Source: Paenilisteria newyorkensis (GTDB lineage Bacteria; Bacillota; Bacilli; Lactobacillales; Listeriaceae). From it: a stretch of DNA of 64,000 nucleotides. The stretch covers positions 124,001-188,000 of the forward strand of contig NZ_JNFB01000012.1 of assembly GCF_000766145.1 (NCBI RefSeq), read 5' to 3'. Below the pieces are notes generated by a model. That model was not told the origin of the DNA. It saw only the letters and a program-made list of their open reading frames with translations, and did not search any database. This document shows positions 44,827-51,602 of the stretch, piece after piece. Made by a program: the position numbers and the translations under genes. The first letter of the stretch is position 1, and every line of letters begins with the position of its first letter.

Positions 44827-45108
44827 TTATATAATATGGTTTTGGAGTAACAGAGTTTTAGCATCATTAAAGCCTAGCTTATAAATGTGTTGAGTAAGAA
44901 GTTGTTCATAGTTAAGGACGGTTTTTTCATAACGATTTAGAAGATCTAACGCTCGGTCATCTTCGTCTAATTGTAAAAATAATTTATTTAATAAGGAAGT
45001 GCAATTAGAATTGAATTCCCCTATTTTTTTATCAGTTGAAGGGCTTTCCATAAGGGTTTCAATTCGAGTAAGAACAAATTCTTGAAAATCAATATCTAAA
45101 TTTTTCAT
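44827..45108 (-). CDS. small helical protein of unknown function
   Basis: A 93-residue charged, helical protein. The C-terminal YKLGFNDAKTLLLQ faintly recalls DUF6809-type small proteins, but I cannot assign it. It is divergent from an XRE-type regulator 83 bases away. The pair resembles the control region of an integrative element. Confidence 0.62.
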   Translation of the reverse strand: MKNLDIDFQEFVLTRIETLMESPSTDKKIGEFNSNCTSLLNKLFLQLDEDDRALDLLNRYEKTVLNYEQLLTQHIYKLGFNDAKTLLLQNHII

Positions 45109-45191
45109 TAATAACTCCTTTCTGATGTCTTTAGCGACACCATATGATTACACATTATACTATATGATGTTCTTATAAACAACAGAAAGGG

Positions 45192-45416
45192 ATGAGCATG
45201 TTGAGTAGATATGTAATTATTAACTTGAAGAATCTGGTGGAGAGCAGAAATATATCTTTACGAGAACTTGCACGGTTATCTGATATTGAGCCTTCGATTA
45301 TTAATAAGTTATCAAATAATAAGCATGAGAGAATTTCATTGCGGCATATTGAAAGGATTGCAGATGCTCTAGAAATTGATGACATACGGGAGATAATAAG
45401 TATAGAATCTTATTAA
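45192..45416 (+). CDS. XRE-family (Cro/CI-type) regulator
   Basis: A 74-residue helix-turn-helix protein: ISLRELARLSDIEPSIINKLSNN, then ISLRHIERIADALEIDDI. It resembles small YozG/Cro-like repressors of mobile elements. AAAGGG sits directly before ATG 45192, so ATG 45198 (72 residues) may be the real start. It lies just before the first CRISPR array and could control the divergent gene, the island, or array transcription. Confidence 0.85.
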   Translation: MSMLSRYVIINLKNLVESRNISLRELARLSDIEPSIINKLSNNKHERISLRHIERIADALEIDDIREIISIESY

Positions 45417-45439
45417 TGAAGGTTTAAGGTGGAGATATT

Positions 45440-45517
45440 ATGCGCAGAGGAATTGACAGTGGGAAAATTAGACATGTAGAGGCAATTCTGTATTCTGAGT
45501 TGTCTCTTAATTTATGA
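45440..45517 (+). pseudogene. 25-codon stub, possible remnant of an element gene
   Basis: GGTGGAG lies six bases before an ATG. The frame reads MRRGIDSGKIRHVEAILYSE and stops five codons later. The text loosely resembles the start of phage-type regulators, suggesting a truncated gene, but a genuine short peptide is possible. Not identifiable with confidence. Confidence 0.35.
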
Positions 45518-45568
45518 AAAAATAATTATGTTTTGGTAATCTGTCAAGATGCAGATCCATTAATAATC

Positions 45569-45577
45569 TGGTATAGT
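45569..45577 (+). promoter_or_regulatory. extended -10 promoter of CRISPR array 1
   Basis: TGGTATAGT is an extended -10 element (TG-N-TATAGT); no convincing -35 is seen. Transcription would start near 45584, about eight bases before the first repeat. Confidence 0.55.
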
Positions 45578-45591
45578 TATGTTGTTGCAAG

Positions 45592-45890
45592 TGAATATAT
45601 TACCTCAAAATAAAAGAGGACTAAAACTAATTGGTGGCGTGATACGCCGTAATGCTTGATTTAGAGTACCTCAAAACAAAAGAGGACTAAAACTACTTGT
45701 CGATATGGTATAGCTTTTTTCAGATTTAGAGTACCTCAAAACAAAAGAGGACTAAAACTAAAGCTTCTAAATGGTGGCGCGTTACGCCGATTTAGAATAC
45801 CTCAAAACAAAAGAGGACTAAAACCTAGCAAGCCGGTCGCCGCGCTCAAAGTAAGATTTAGAGTACCTCAAAACAAAAGAGGACTAAAAC
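45592..45890 (+). CRISPR. type VI-A CRISPR array 1 (5 repeats, 4 spacers)
   Basis: 36-base repeats at 45592, 45658, 45723, 45789 and 45855. Typical repeats begin GATTTAGAGTACCTCAAAAC and end AAAAGAGGACTAAAAC; CCTC pairs with GAGG to form the Cas13a stem. Spacers are 30, 29, 30 and 30 bases (45628-45657, 45694-45722, 45759-45788, 45825-45854). The first repeat has lost its nine 5' bases but keeps the stem and handle; the fourth has one change. Orientation for crRNA is plus strand. Confidence 0.96.
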
Positions 45891-45913
45891 CTCTTTTGTG
45901 GATAAGTATTCGA

Positions 45914-45972
45914 AATAAAGCCATAAAAACTGTGATCCAAAGAGCTGGATTATTGGTTTTTATGGCTTTATT
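45914..45972. terminator. large hairpin between array 1 and cas13a
   Basis: AATAAAGCCATAAAAAC (45914-45930) pairs perfectly with GTTTTTATGGCTTTATT (45956-45972). ATCCA/TGGAT forms an inner stem. There is no long T-run, so it may be a terminator for the array, a processing barrier, or another control element. Confidence 0.6.
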
Positions 45973-46008
45973 CAATTCTTAGTATTGTAGATGAACCATC
46001 AGTGAATG

Positions 46009-46037
46009 TTGTCTTGCAACGTGCCTTCTTGTATAAT
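46009..46037 (+). promoter_or_regulatory. promoter of cas13a
   Basis: TTGTCT at 46009-46014 and TATAAT at 46032-46037 are 17 bases apart, about 115 bases before the start codon. Confidence 0.7.
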
Positions 46038-46153
46038 GAATATATTGATAAATAATAGAAATTTCATACACGCATGAAGAAACCAATTAAATTTTCAGCA
46101 TTAATGAAGCATTAGGTACATGACTATAAAACCAAATGGAGCTGAGTAGACAG

Positions 46154-49100
46154 ATGAAAATCACAAAGATGAGAGTAGATGGAAGAACTATCGTAATGGA
46201 GAGGACAAGCAAGGAAGGTCAACTGGGTTATGAAGGTATCGATGGAAATAAGACAACAGAAATTATATTTGATAAGAAAAAAGAGTCATTTTATAAGAGT
46301 ATCCTCAATAAAACTGTGAGAAAACCCGATGAAAAAGAAAAGAATAGGCGTAAGCAGGCAATTAATAAAGCGATTAATAAAGAAATAACAGAATTAATGT
46401 TGGCGGTGTTACATCAAGAAGTGCCAAGCCAAAAGTTACATAATTTAAAGAGTCTAAATACGGAATCTTTAACTAAACTATTTAAACCGAAGTTCCAAAA
46501 CATGATTTCTTATCCGCCTAGCAAAGGTGCCGAACATGTTCAGTTTTGCCTTACAGATATAGCGGTACCAGCGATTCGAGATTTAGATGAAATTAAGCCA
46601 GATTGGGGCATTTTTTTTGAAAAATTGAAACCCTATACGGATTGGGCAGAATCATACATTCACTATAAGCAGACAACCATACAGAAATCCATTGAGCAAA
46701 ACAAAATACAGTCCCCTGATTCGCCAAGGAAATTAGTATTGCAAAAATATGTCACAGCCTTTTTGAATGGAGAACCGCTGGGACTCGATCTTGTGGCGAA
46801 AAAATATAAACTGGCAGACTTAGCGGAGTCGTTTAAATTAGTAGATTTGAACGAGGATAAAAGTGCAAACTATAAAATTAAAGCGTGCTTGCAACAACAT
46901 CAGCGAAATATTTTGGATGAATTGAAAGAAGATCCGGAGTTAAATCAATATGGTATAGAAGTGAAGAAATATATACAGCGATATTTCCCAATCAAACGTG
47001 CACCGAATAGAAGTAAACATGCACGAGCGGACTTTTTGAAAAAGGAATTAATTGAGTCTACAGTGGAGCAACAATTTAAAAATGCTGTATATCATTATGT
47101 ACTGGAACAAGGCAAAATGGAGGCATATGAGCTAACAGATCCTAAAACAAAAGACTTGCAGGATATTAGATCTGGTGAGGCATTTAGCTTCAAATTTATT
47201 AATGCTTGCGCCTTCGCATCGAATAATTTGAAGATGATTTTAAACCCTGAATGTGAAAAGGATATCCTAGGTAAGGGCAATTTTAAAAAGAATTTGCCAA
47301 ACAGTACTACGCGATCTGATGTTGTGAAGAAAATGATTCCCTTTTTCTCGGATGAGCTTCAAAATGTGAATTTTGATGAAGCTATCTGGGCGATTAGGGG
47401 CTCTATTCAGCAAATTAGAAATGAGGTTTACCATTGTAAAAAGCATTCTTGGAAAAGCATACTTAAAATAAAAGGCTTTGAATTTGAACCTAACAATATG
47501 AAATATGCGGATTCTGATATGCAAAAATTGATGGATAAAGATATCGCCAAAATTCCAGAGTTCATCGAAGAAAAACTTAAAAGTAGTGGAGTAGTAAGGT
47601 TCTACAGGCATGATGAGTTGCAATCCATATGGGAAATGAAACAAGGATTTTCGTTGCTGACTACTAATGCGCCGTTTGTCCCAAGCTTTAAGCGTGTCTA
47701 CGCAAAAGGGCACGACTACCAAACTTCTAAAAATAGATACTATAATTTGGATTTGACTACTTTTGATATTTTGGAATATGGAGAAGAAGATTTTCGTGCA
47801 CGCTATTTCCTGACGAAGCTAGTTTATTATCAGCAATTTATGCCATGGTTTACAGCTGATAATAATGCTTTCCGAGATGCTGCCAATTTTGTATTGCGAT
47901 TAAATAAAAATAGACAGCAGGATGCAAAAGCTTTTATTAACATTAGAGAAGTTGAAGAAGGTGAGATGCCTAGAGACTATATGGGTTATGTCCAAGGTCA
48001 AATAGCGATACATGAGGATTCAATTGAGGATACACCGAATCATTTTGAGAAATTTATTAGTCAGGTTTTTATTAAGGGCTTTGATAGGCATATGAGATCT
48101 GCTAATTTAAAATTTATTAAAAATCCAAGAAATCAGGGGCTAGAACAAAGTGAGATTGAGGAAATGAGCTTTGATATTAAAGTGGAGCCGTCATTTTTGA
48201 AAAATAAAGATGACTATATTGCATTTTGGATATTCTGCAAAATGCTTGATGCTAGGCATTTAAGCGAGCTAAGAAACGAAATGATTAAGTATGACGGTCA
48301 TTTAACTGGAGAACAAGAAATCATTGGTTTAGCATTGCTCGGAGTGGATTCACGAGAGAATGATTGGAAGCAGTTTTTTAGCTCAGAACGGGAATACGAG
48401 AAAATTATGAAGGGCTATGTTGTAGAGGAATTGTATCAGCGGGAACCGTACCGACAAAGTGATGGCAAAACACCGATTCTTTTTCGTGGTGTAGAGCAAG
48501 CGAGGAAGTATGGTACTGAAACAGTGATTCAACGGCTTTTTGATGCTAATCCTGAGTTCAAAGTGTCAAAATGCAACTTAGCAGAGTGGGAGCGGCAAAA
48601 AGAAACCATTGAAGAGACTATTAAGCGAAGAAAAGAATTGCATAATGAATGGGCAAAAAATCCAAAAAAACCGCAAAATAATGCATTTTTTAAAGAGTAT
48701 AAAGAGTGTTGTGACGCTATTGACGCTTACAATTGGCATAAAAATAAAACTACGCTTGCATACGTTAATGAGCTGCACCATTTGCTAATTGAAATTCTGG
48801 GAAGATATGTTGGCTATGTAGCAATAGCTGATAGAGACTTTCAATGTATGGCGAATCAATATTTTAAGCATTCAGGAATAACTGAGAGAGTGGAATATTG
48901 GGGCGATAATAGACTAAAAAGTATTAAAAAGCTGGATACATTCTTGAAAAAAGAAGGACTGTTTGTTTCTGAGAAAAATGCAAGGAATCATATAGCGCAT
49001 TTAAATTATTTATCACTCAAATCTGAGTGCACGTTGCTGTATTTATCCGAGAGGTTGAGAGAAATTTTTAAGTATGATCGTAAATTAAAGAATGCCGTTT

Positions 49101-49309
49101 CCAAGTCATTAATCGATATTTTAGATAGACATGGTATGAGCGTCGTATTTGCTAACTTGAAAGAAAATAAACATAGGTTGGTGATAAAAAGCTTAGAGCC
49201 AAAAAAATTGAGACATCTGGGTGGGAAAAAAATCGATGGTGGTTATATAGAAACAAATCAAGTTTCAGAAGAGTATTGTGGTATAGTGAAGAGACTGTTA
49301 GAAATGTGA
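46154..49309 (+). CDS. cas13a: CRISPR-associated RNA-guided RNase Cas13a (C2c2), type VI-A effector
   Basis: A 1051-residue effector that processes its own crRNAs and, once a guide pairs with target RNA, cleaves RNA through two HEPN domains. Both active sites are intact: RNEVYH (R422-H427) and RNHIAH (R944-H949). The N-terminal and helical domains occupy the first third. Target cleavage also activates collateral RNA degradation, giving dormancy and anti-phage protection. The start MKITKM at 46154 is preferred; an ATG at 46136 (six more residues) overlaps the GGAG at 46138. The protein closely matches, from memory, Cas13a of Listeriaceae bacterium FSL M6-0635. No cas1/cas2 accompany it. Confidence 0.97.
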   Translation: MKITKMRVDGRTIVMERTSKEGQLGYEGIDGNKTTEIIFDKKKESFYKSILNKTVRKPDEKEKNRRKQAINKAINKEITELMLAVLHQEVPSQKLHNLKSLNTESLTKLFKPKFQNMISYPPSKGAEHVQFCLTDIAVPAIRDLDEIKPDWGIFFEKLKPYTDWAESYIHYKQTTIQKSIEQNKIQSPDSPRKLVLQKYVTAFLNGEPLGLDLVAKKYKLADLAESFKLVDLNEDKSANYKIKACLQQHQRNILDELKEDPELNQYGIEVKKYIQRYFPIKRAPNRSKHARADFLKKELIESTVEQQFKNAVYHYVLEQGKMEAYELTDPKTKDLQDIRSGEAFSFKFINACAFASNNLKMILNPECEKDILGKGNFKKNLPNSTTRSDVVKKMIPFFSDELQNVNFDEAIWAIRGSIQQIRNEVYHCKKHSWKSILKIKGFEFEPNNMKYADSDMQKLMDKDIAKIPEFIEEKLKSSGVVRFYRHDELQSIWEMKQGFSLLTTNAPFVPSFKRVYAKGHDYQTSKNRYYNLDLTTFDILEYGEEDFRARYFLTKLVYYQQFMPWFTADNNAFRDAANFVLRLNKNRQQDAKAFINIREVEEGEMPRDYMGYVQGQIAIHEDSIEDTPNHFEKFISQVFIKGFDRHMRSANLKFIKNPRNQGLEQSEIEEMSFDIKVEPSFLKNKDDYIAFWIFCKMLDARHLSELRNEMIKYDGHLTGEQEIIGLALLGVDSRENDWKQFFSSEREYEKIMKGYVVEELYQREPYRQSDGKTPILFRGVEQARKYGTETVIQRLFDANPEFKVSKCNLAEWERQKETIEETIKRRKELHNEWAKNPKKPQNNAFFKEYKECCDAIDAYNWHKNKTTLAYVNELHHLLIEILGRYVGYVAIADRDFQCMANQYFKHSGITERVEYWGDNRLKSIKKLDTFLKKEGLFVSEKNARNHIAHLNYLSLKSECTLLYLSERLREIFKYDRKLKNAVSKSLIDILDRHGMSVVFANLKENKHRLVIKSLEPKKLRHLGGKKIDGGYIETNQVSEEYCGIVKRLLEM

Positions 49310-49341
49310 TGTAGGATGTTACAGTCAATCTCAAAATGAAA

Positions 49342-49370
49342 TTGGAAGTTACAAGAGGACGTAATATGAT
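49342..49370 (+). promoter_or_regulatory. promoter of CRISPR array 2
   Basis: TTGGAA at 49342-49347 and TATGAT at 49365-49370 are separated by 17 bases. Transcription would begin near 49377, at the first repeat. Confidence 0.7.
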
Positions 49371-49375
49371 GTTAC

Positions 49376-49543
49376 TATTAAAAATACCTCAGAATAGAAG
49401 AGGACTAAAACAAATGATTGCAAGCCGTTACAAAAAATATGATTTAGAGTACCTCAGAACAAAAGAGGGCTAAAACTAGAATAATCGATTGAGACGGTCT
49501 ACAAGTGATTTAGAGTACCTCAAAACAGAAGAGGACTAAAAAC
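49376..49543 (+). CRISPR. type VI-A CRISPR array 2 (3 repeats, 2 spacers)
   Basis: Repeats at 49376, 49441 and 49507, same orientation as array 1. The first is degenerate at its 5' end; the second has two substitutions (CAGAAC, AGGGCT); the third has an extra A before the final C. Spacers are 49412-49440 (29 bases) and 49477-49506 (30 bases). All three keep CCTC...GAGG-type pairing (GAGG intact in the first and third; GAGG then GC in the second). Both arrays are followed by the same TGTGGATAAGT. Confidence 0.93.
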
Positions 49544-49601
49544 CTGCTGTGGATAAGTGAGGAATAACATTTTCAATTGTAATGGCTGTGAAGAGAAAAA
49601 G

Positions 49602-49700
49602 TCAGCGCACAACAAAGAAGATGACGAACAAAATCTCTCGCCATCTTCTTAAAATTATTTGCCACACAGCCAACATTATAAGCGTTAAAACCAGCACCAT
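49602..49700 (-). CDS. possible 32-residue membrane peptide at the island end
   Basis: The minus strand encodes MVLVLTLIMLAVWQIILRRW and a further hydrophobic segment ending VVR. GGGTG lies about 11 bases upstream. Hydrophobic plus RR-W-R composition recalls type I toxin peptides, but no antitoxin RNA is established. An inverted repeat AAGAAGATG/CATCTTCTT lies within it. The remainder of 49544-49723 shows no other gene. Confidence 0.25.
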   Translation of the reverse strand: MVLVLTLIMLAVWQIILRRWREILFVIFFVVR

Positions 49701-49723
49701 GAGTACATTTCACCCAACAATCA

Positions 49724-49807
49724 GAATCCCCGTTTCTCCGTTTTTAGGAAATGAAGAAGCACCATAAATCGTTGATAGTAAACGGTTTATGGTGCTTTTT
49801 TGTCCTG
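49724..49807 (+). repeat. attR-type direct repeat of the tRNA-Ser island
   Basis: The second copy of the 84-base tRNA-Ser 3' end plus terminator, preceded by TCA instead of the tRNA T-arm. It marks the right edge of the island; no full tRNA is regenerated here. Confidence 0.92.
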
Positions 49808-49830
49808 CGAAAAAACGCTAAATAAATGGC

Positions 49831-50391
49831 CTATTTCAGAGCGGCTGCAATTTTAGGGAAAATAATTTCTAAATCATCGTCTTCGTCCCATTCTAAAGCT
49901 TCCGGTAATACAATATCGGCATGAATCTCGGCTTTCTCTTCGGCGGTTAGAGCCAAACGATCGCAGGCTTCAAAGAAAACTTCTTCCTCATCCTGCTCGG
50001 TTTTCTCTAAATACGCGTCACTACTGATATACATAATTTCTTCAAATTCGGCTAAAAAATCATCGTCAACATTGCCTTGAAGCAGTTCGCCGAGACAATC
50101 CGGGTCTTTTAGTATCGCCAAAAAAGCATCCTGTCCGAGGGAAATGAGCCAAGCGCGGAAATAATCGAAACCGTCGTCACTCGCTCCGTCATTCAATAGA
50201 TAAGCCGCGGCCCAGAGCCTGTCTGCCTTCGAAACTTCAAGATATTCGTCAAAAATAAGTTGCCATTTCACCATATCATCTGGCTTTAGTTTACGGAGCA
50301 ACTTTTCAAGCATTTCTACGTATTCATCGATGTCTGCGCCGCTTCGCACGATAGCTTTGTTGACGATTTTCCAGAACTTTTTCTTGTTCAT
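49831..50391 (-). CDS. DUF4240 domain protein
   Basis: A 186-residue acidic protein (MNKKKFWKIVNKAIVRSGAD; AAYLLNDGASDDGFDYFRAWLISLGQDAF; ending IIFPKIAAAL). This is the DUF4240 family, of unknown function. It is the first gene outside the island. Its 5' end overlaps the adjacent membrane-protein gene by 68 bases in another frame. Confidence 0.83.
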   Translation of the reverse strand: MNKKKFWKIVNKAIVRSGADIDEYVEMLEKLLRKLKPDDMVKWQLIFDEYLEVSKADRLWAAAYLLNDGASDDGFDYFRAWLISLGQDAFLAILKDPDCLGELLQGNVDDDFLAEFEEIMYISSDAYLEKTEQDEEEVFFEACDRLALTAEEKAEIHADIVLPEALEWDEDDDLEIIFPKIAAALK

Positions 50392-50632
50392 TCTTTTGAC
50401 TCCCTTTCATTATCCAAAGTGTGATGGTTGTTGCGGCAAACAGGAATAATATGCTCATAATCGAAATATACAGCATCCAACTGTCCATCTCAGAAAAATC
50501 ATCGAGCGGAAAGTTATGGAGATAGGAACTACTAATCGATGCGACTATATCCGGTGTTTTATACATAAAAACAGCAATCGCGAGCAAAATACCTGTAAAA
50601 AGCCAATCTAAATCTGTCCATTTCTTCTTCAT
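50324..50632 (-). CDS. small two-helix membrane protein
   Basis: A 102-residue protein with two hydrophobic helices and a basic C-terminus (SYRAKRRRHR). The start at 50632 follows AAAGGAG; an upstream TTG is not used. It overlaps the DUF4240 gene start, suggesting coupling. No family is recognised. Confidence 0.65.
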   Translation of the reverse strand: MKKKWTDLDWLFTGILLAIAVFMYKTPDIVASISSSYLHNFPLDDFSEMDSWMLYISIMSILFLFAATTITLWIMKGSQKNEQEKVLENRQQSYRAKRRRHR

Positions 50633-50727
50633 TTTCTCTAAACTCCTTTTCATCAATAATACTGATAATTAGTATCTAAAATATCTATTTTACTTATCAC
50701 GAAATCCTTTGTATACTGTAAATGTAG

Positions 50728-51546
50728 TCAAGAAAAGCTAGCTATCAACAATTCGTGTAGCGCGATTTGTAGCGGATCTTGCGGGAAAGCATGATTGTGA
50801 ATCTGAAAAAGTGGGCGAACAATCGGTGTTGGCGGGTGCTCATACGGAAAATCGCGGACGCTCAAATCAGAAAGTAGCGTTTTTCCGACGCCTTGCCGCA
50901 ACATAGTCAAAATCGCCTCATTGCTTGCAATCTCCATTTTTTGCGCGGGAATTATGTTTTCTTGTTGAAAAAATTGGTCCGTGTACGTGCGAATTCCAGA
51001 ACCAGTTTCACGCAACAGCCAAAGATCGTTCGTCATATCACCAGCCAAAACAAGCGAATCGTGGGCAAAAACAGTGCGCGTAATCATCGGTGCAATCATC
51101 GGCGATTCCACAAGCCCAACTTGGTATTCATGCGTTTCCACCCGATTAAAAATTACCGTCGAATTCGCAATCGAGACCACAAAATCATAGTTCGGAAACT
51201 GCTTTTGAAGCTGCGGTAAAACAAGAGGGAGCATATACACACCAATCGTTTGCGAGGCGCCAATCGTGTAAGTAATCCGCGTGTTTCCCTGCAATTGCTG
51301 GATATCGCTCAAACTAGTTTCCCATAAAGAATCGAGTTGTTTCGCGCGAACATAGAGTAAGTCAGCGCTTTCGGTCGGTACAGCATGATTGCGTCCGCTC
51401 CGGATAAACAATTCGCTCCCCGTTATTTCTTCCAATTTTTGAATATGTAACGAAACAGTTGGCTGTGAGATAAATCGTTTTTCGGCGGCGTGCGTAAAAT
51501 TCTTCTCTTCATAAACCGTCATAAACGTTTGAAGCCAGTGAAACAT
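50728..51546 (-). CDS. LysR family transcriptional regulator
   Basis: A 272-residue protein with the LysR winged helix at the N-terminus (YEEKNFTHAAEKRFISQPTVSLHIQKLEEITGSELFIRSGR) and a periplasmic-binding-like ligand domain. It resembles CysL/YwfK/YeiE-type regulators. It is divergent from a YeiH-type exporter gene, 56 bases away, the usual arrangement for LysR control. Confidence 0.9.
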   Translation of the reverse strand: MFHWLQTFMTVYEEKNFTHAAEKRFISQPTVSLHIQKLEEITGSELFIRSGRNHAVPTESADLLYVRAKQLDSLWETSLSDIQQLQGNTRITYTIGASQTIGVYMLPLVLPQLQKQFPNYDFVVSIANSTVIFNRVETHEYQVGLVESPMIAPMITRTVFAHDSLVLAGDMTNDLWLLRETGSGIRTYTDQFFQQENIIPAQKMEIASNEAILTMLRQGVGKTLLSDLSVRDFPYEHPPTPIVRPLFQIHNHAFPQDPLQIALHELLIASFS

Positions 51547-51602
51547 GCGAGAGAGCCCCCTTTTACATAAGATTTCTTATTATTATAACACGGATTTAGG
51601 AG

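Larger units (their letters stand above)
39535..49807. mobile_element. tRNA-Ser genomic island carrying Cas13a and an LXG toxin locus
   Basis: The two 84-bp repeats are offset by 10,189 bases, giving the size of the inserted unit. Most of the interior is visibly AT-richer than the flanks. It contains a membrane-protein pair, a type VII toxin/immunity operon, a regulator pair, two CRISPR arrays and cas13a. No recombinase, relaxase, replication or phage structural gene is visible. It is either a non-autonomous satellite mobilised in trans or a decayed integrative element fixed at this site. Confidence 0.88.

Noticed and set aside
45592-45890. Open reading frames in the antisense of spacers 2, 4, 5 and 6 as evidence for coding targets
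   Set aside because: A 30-base stretch nearly always has an open frame, so this alone is uninformative; only the matching pair, spacers 1 and 3, is meaningful.
46136-46153. Upstream ATG giving a Cas13a six residues longer
   Set aside because: The GGAG that should serve the next ATG lies inside these codons, and the known protein begins at the MKI residues.
49582-49767. 61-codon plus-strand frame ending in the att repeat, considered as an integrase remnant
   Set aside because: Basic but without recombinase motifs; its last third is simply the tRNA-Ser 3' end.
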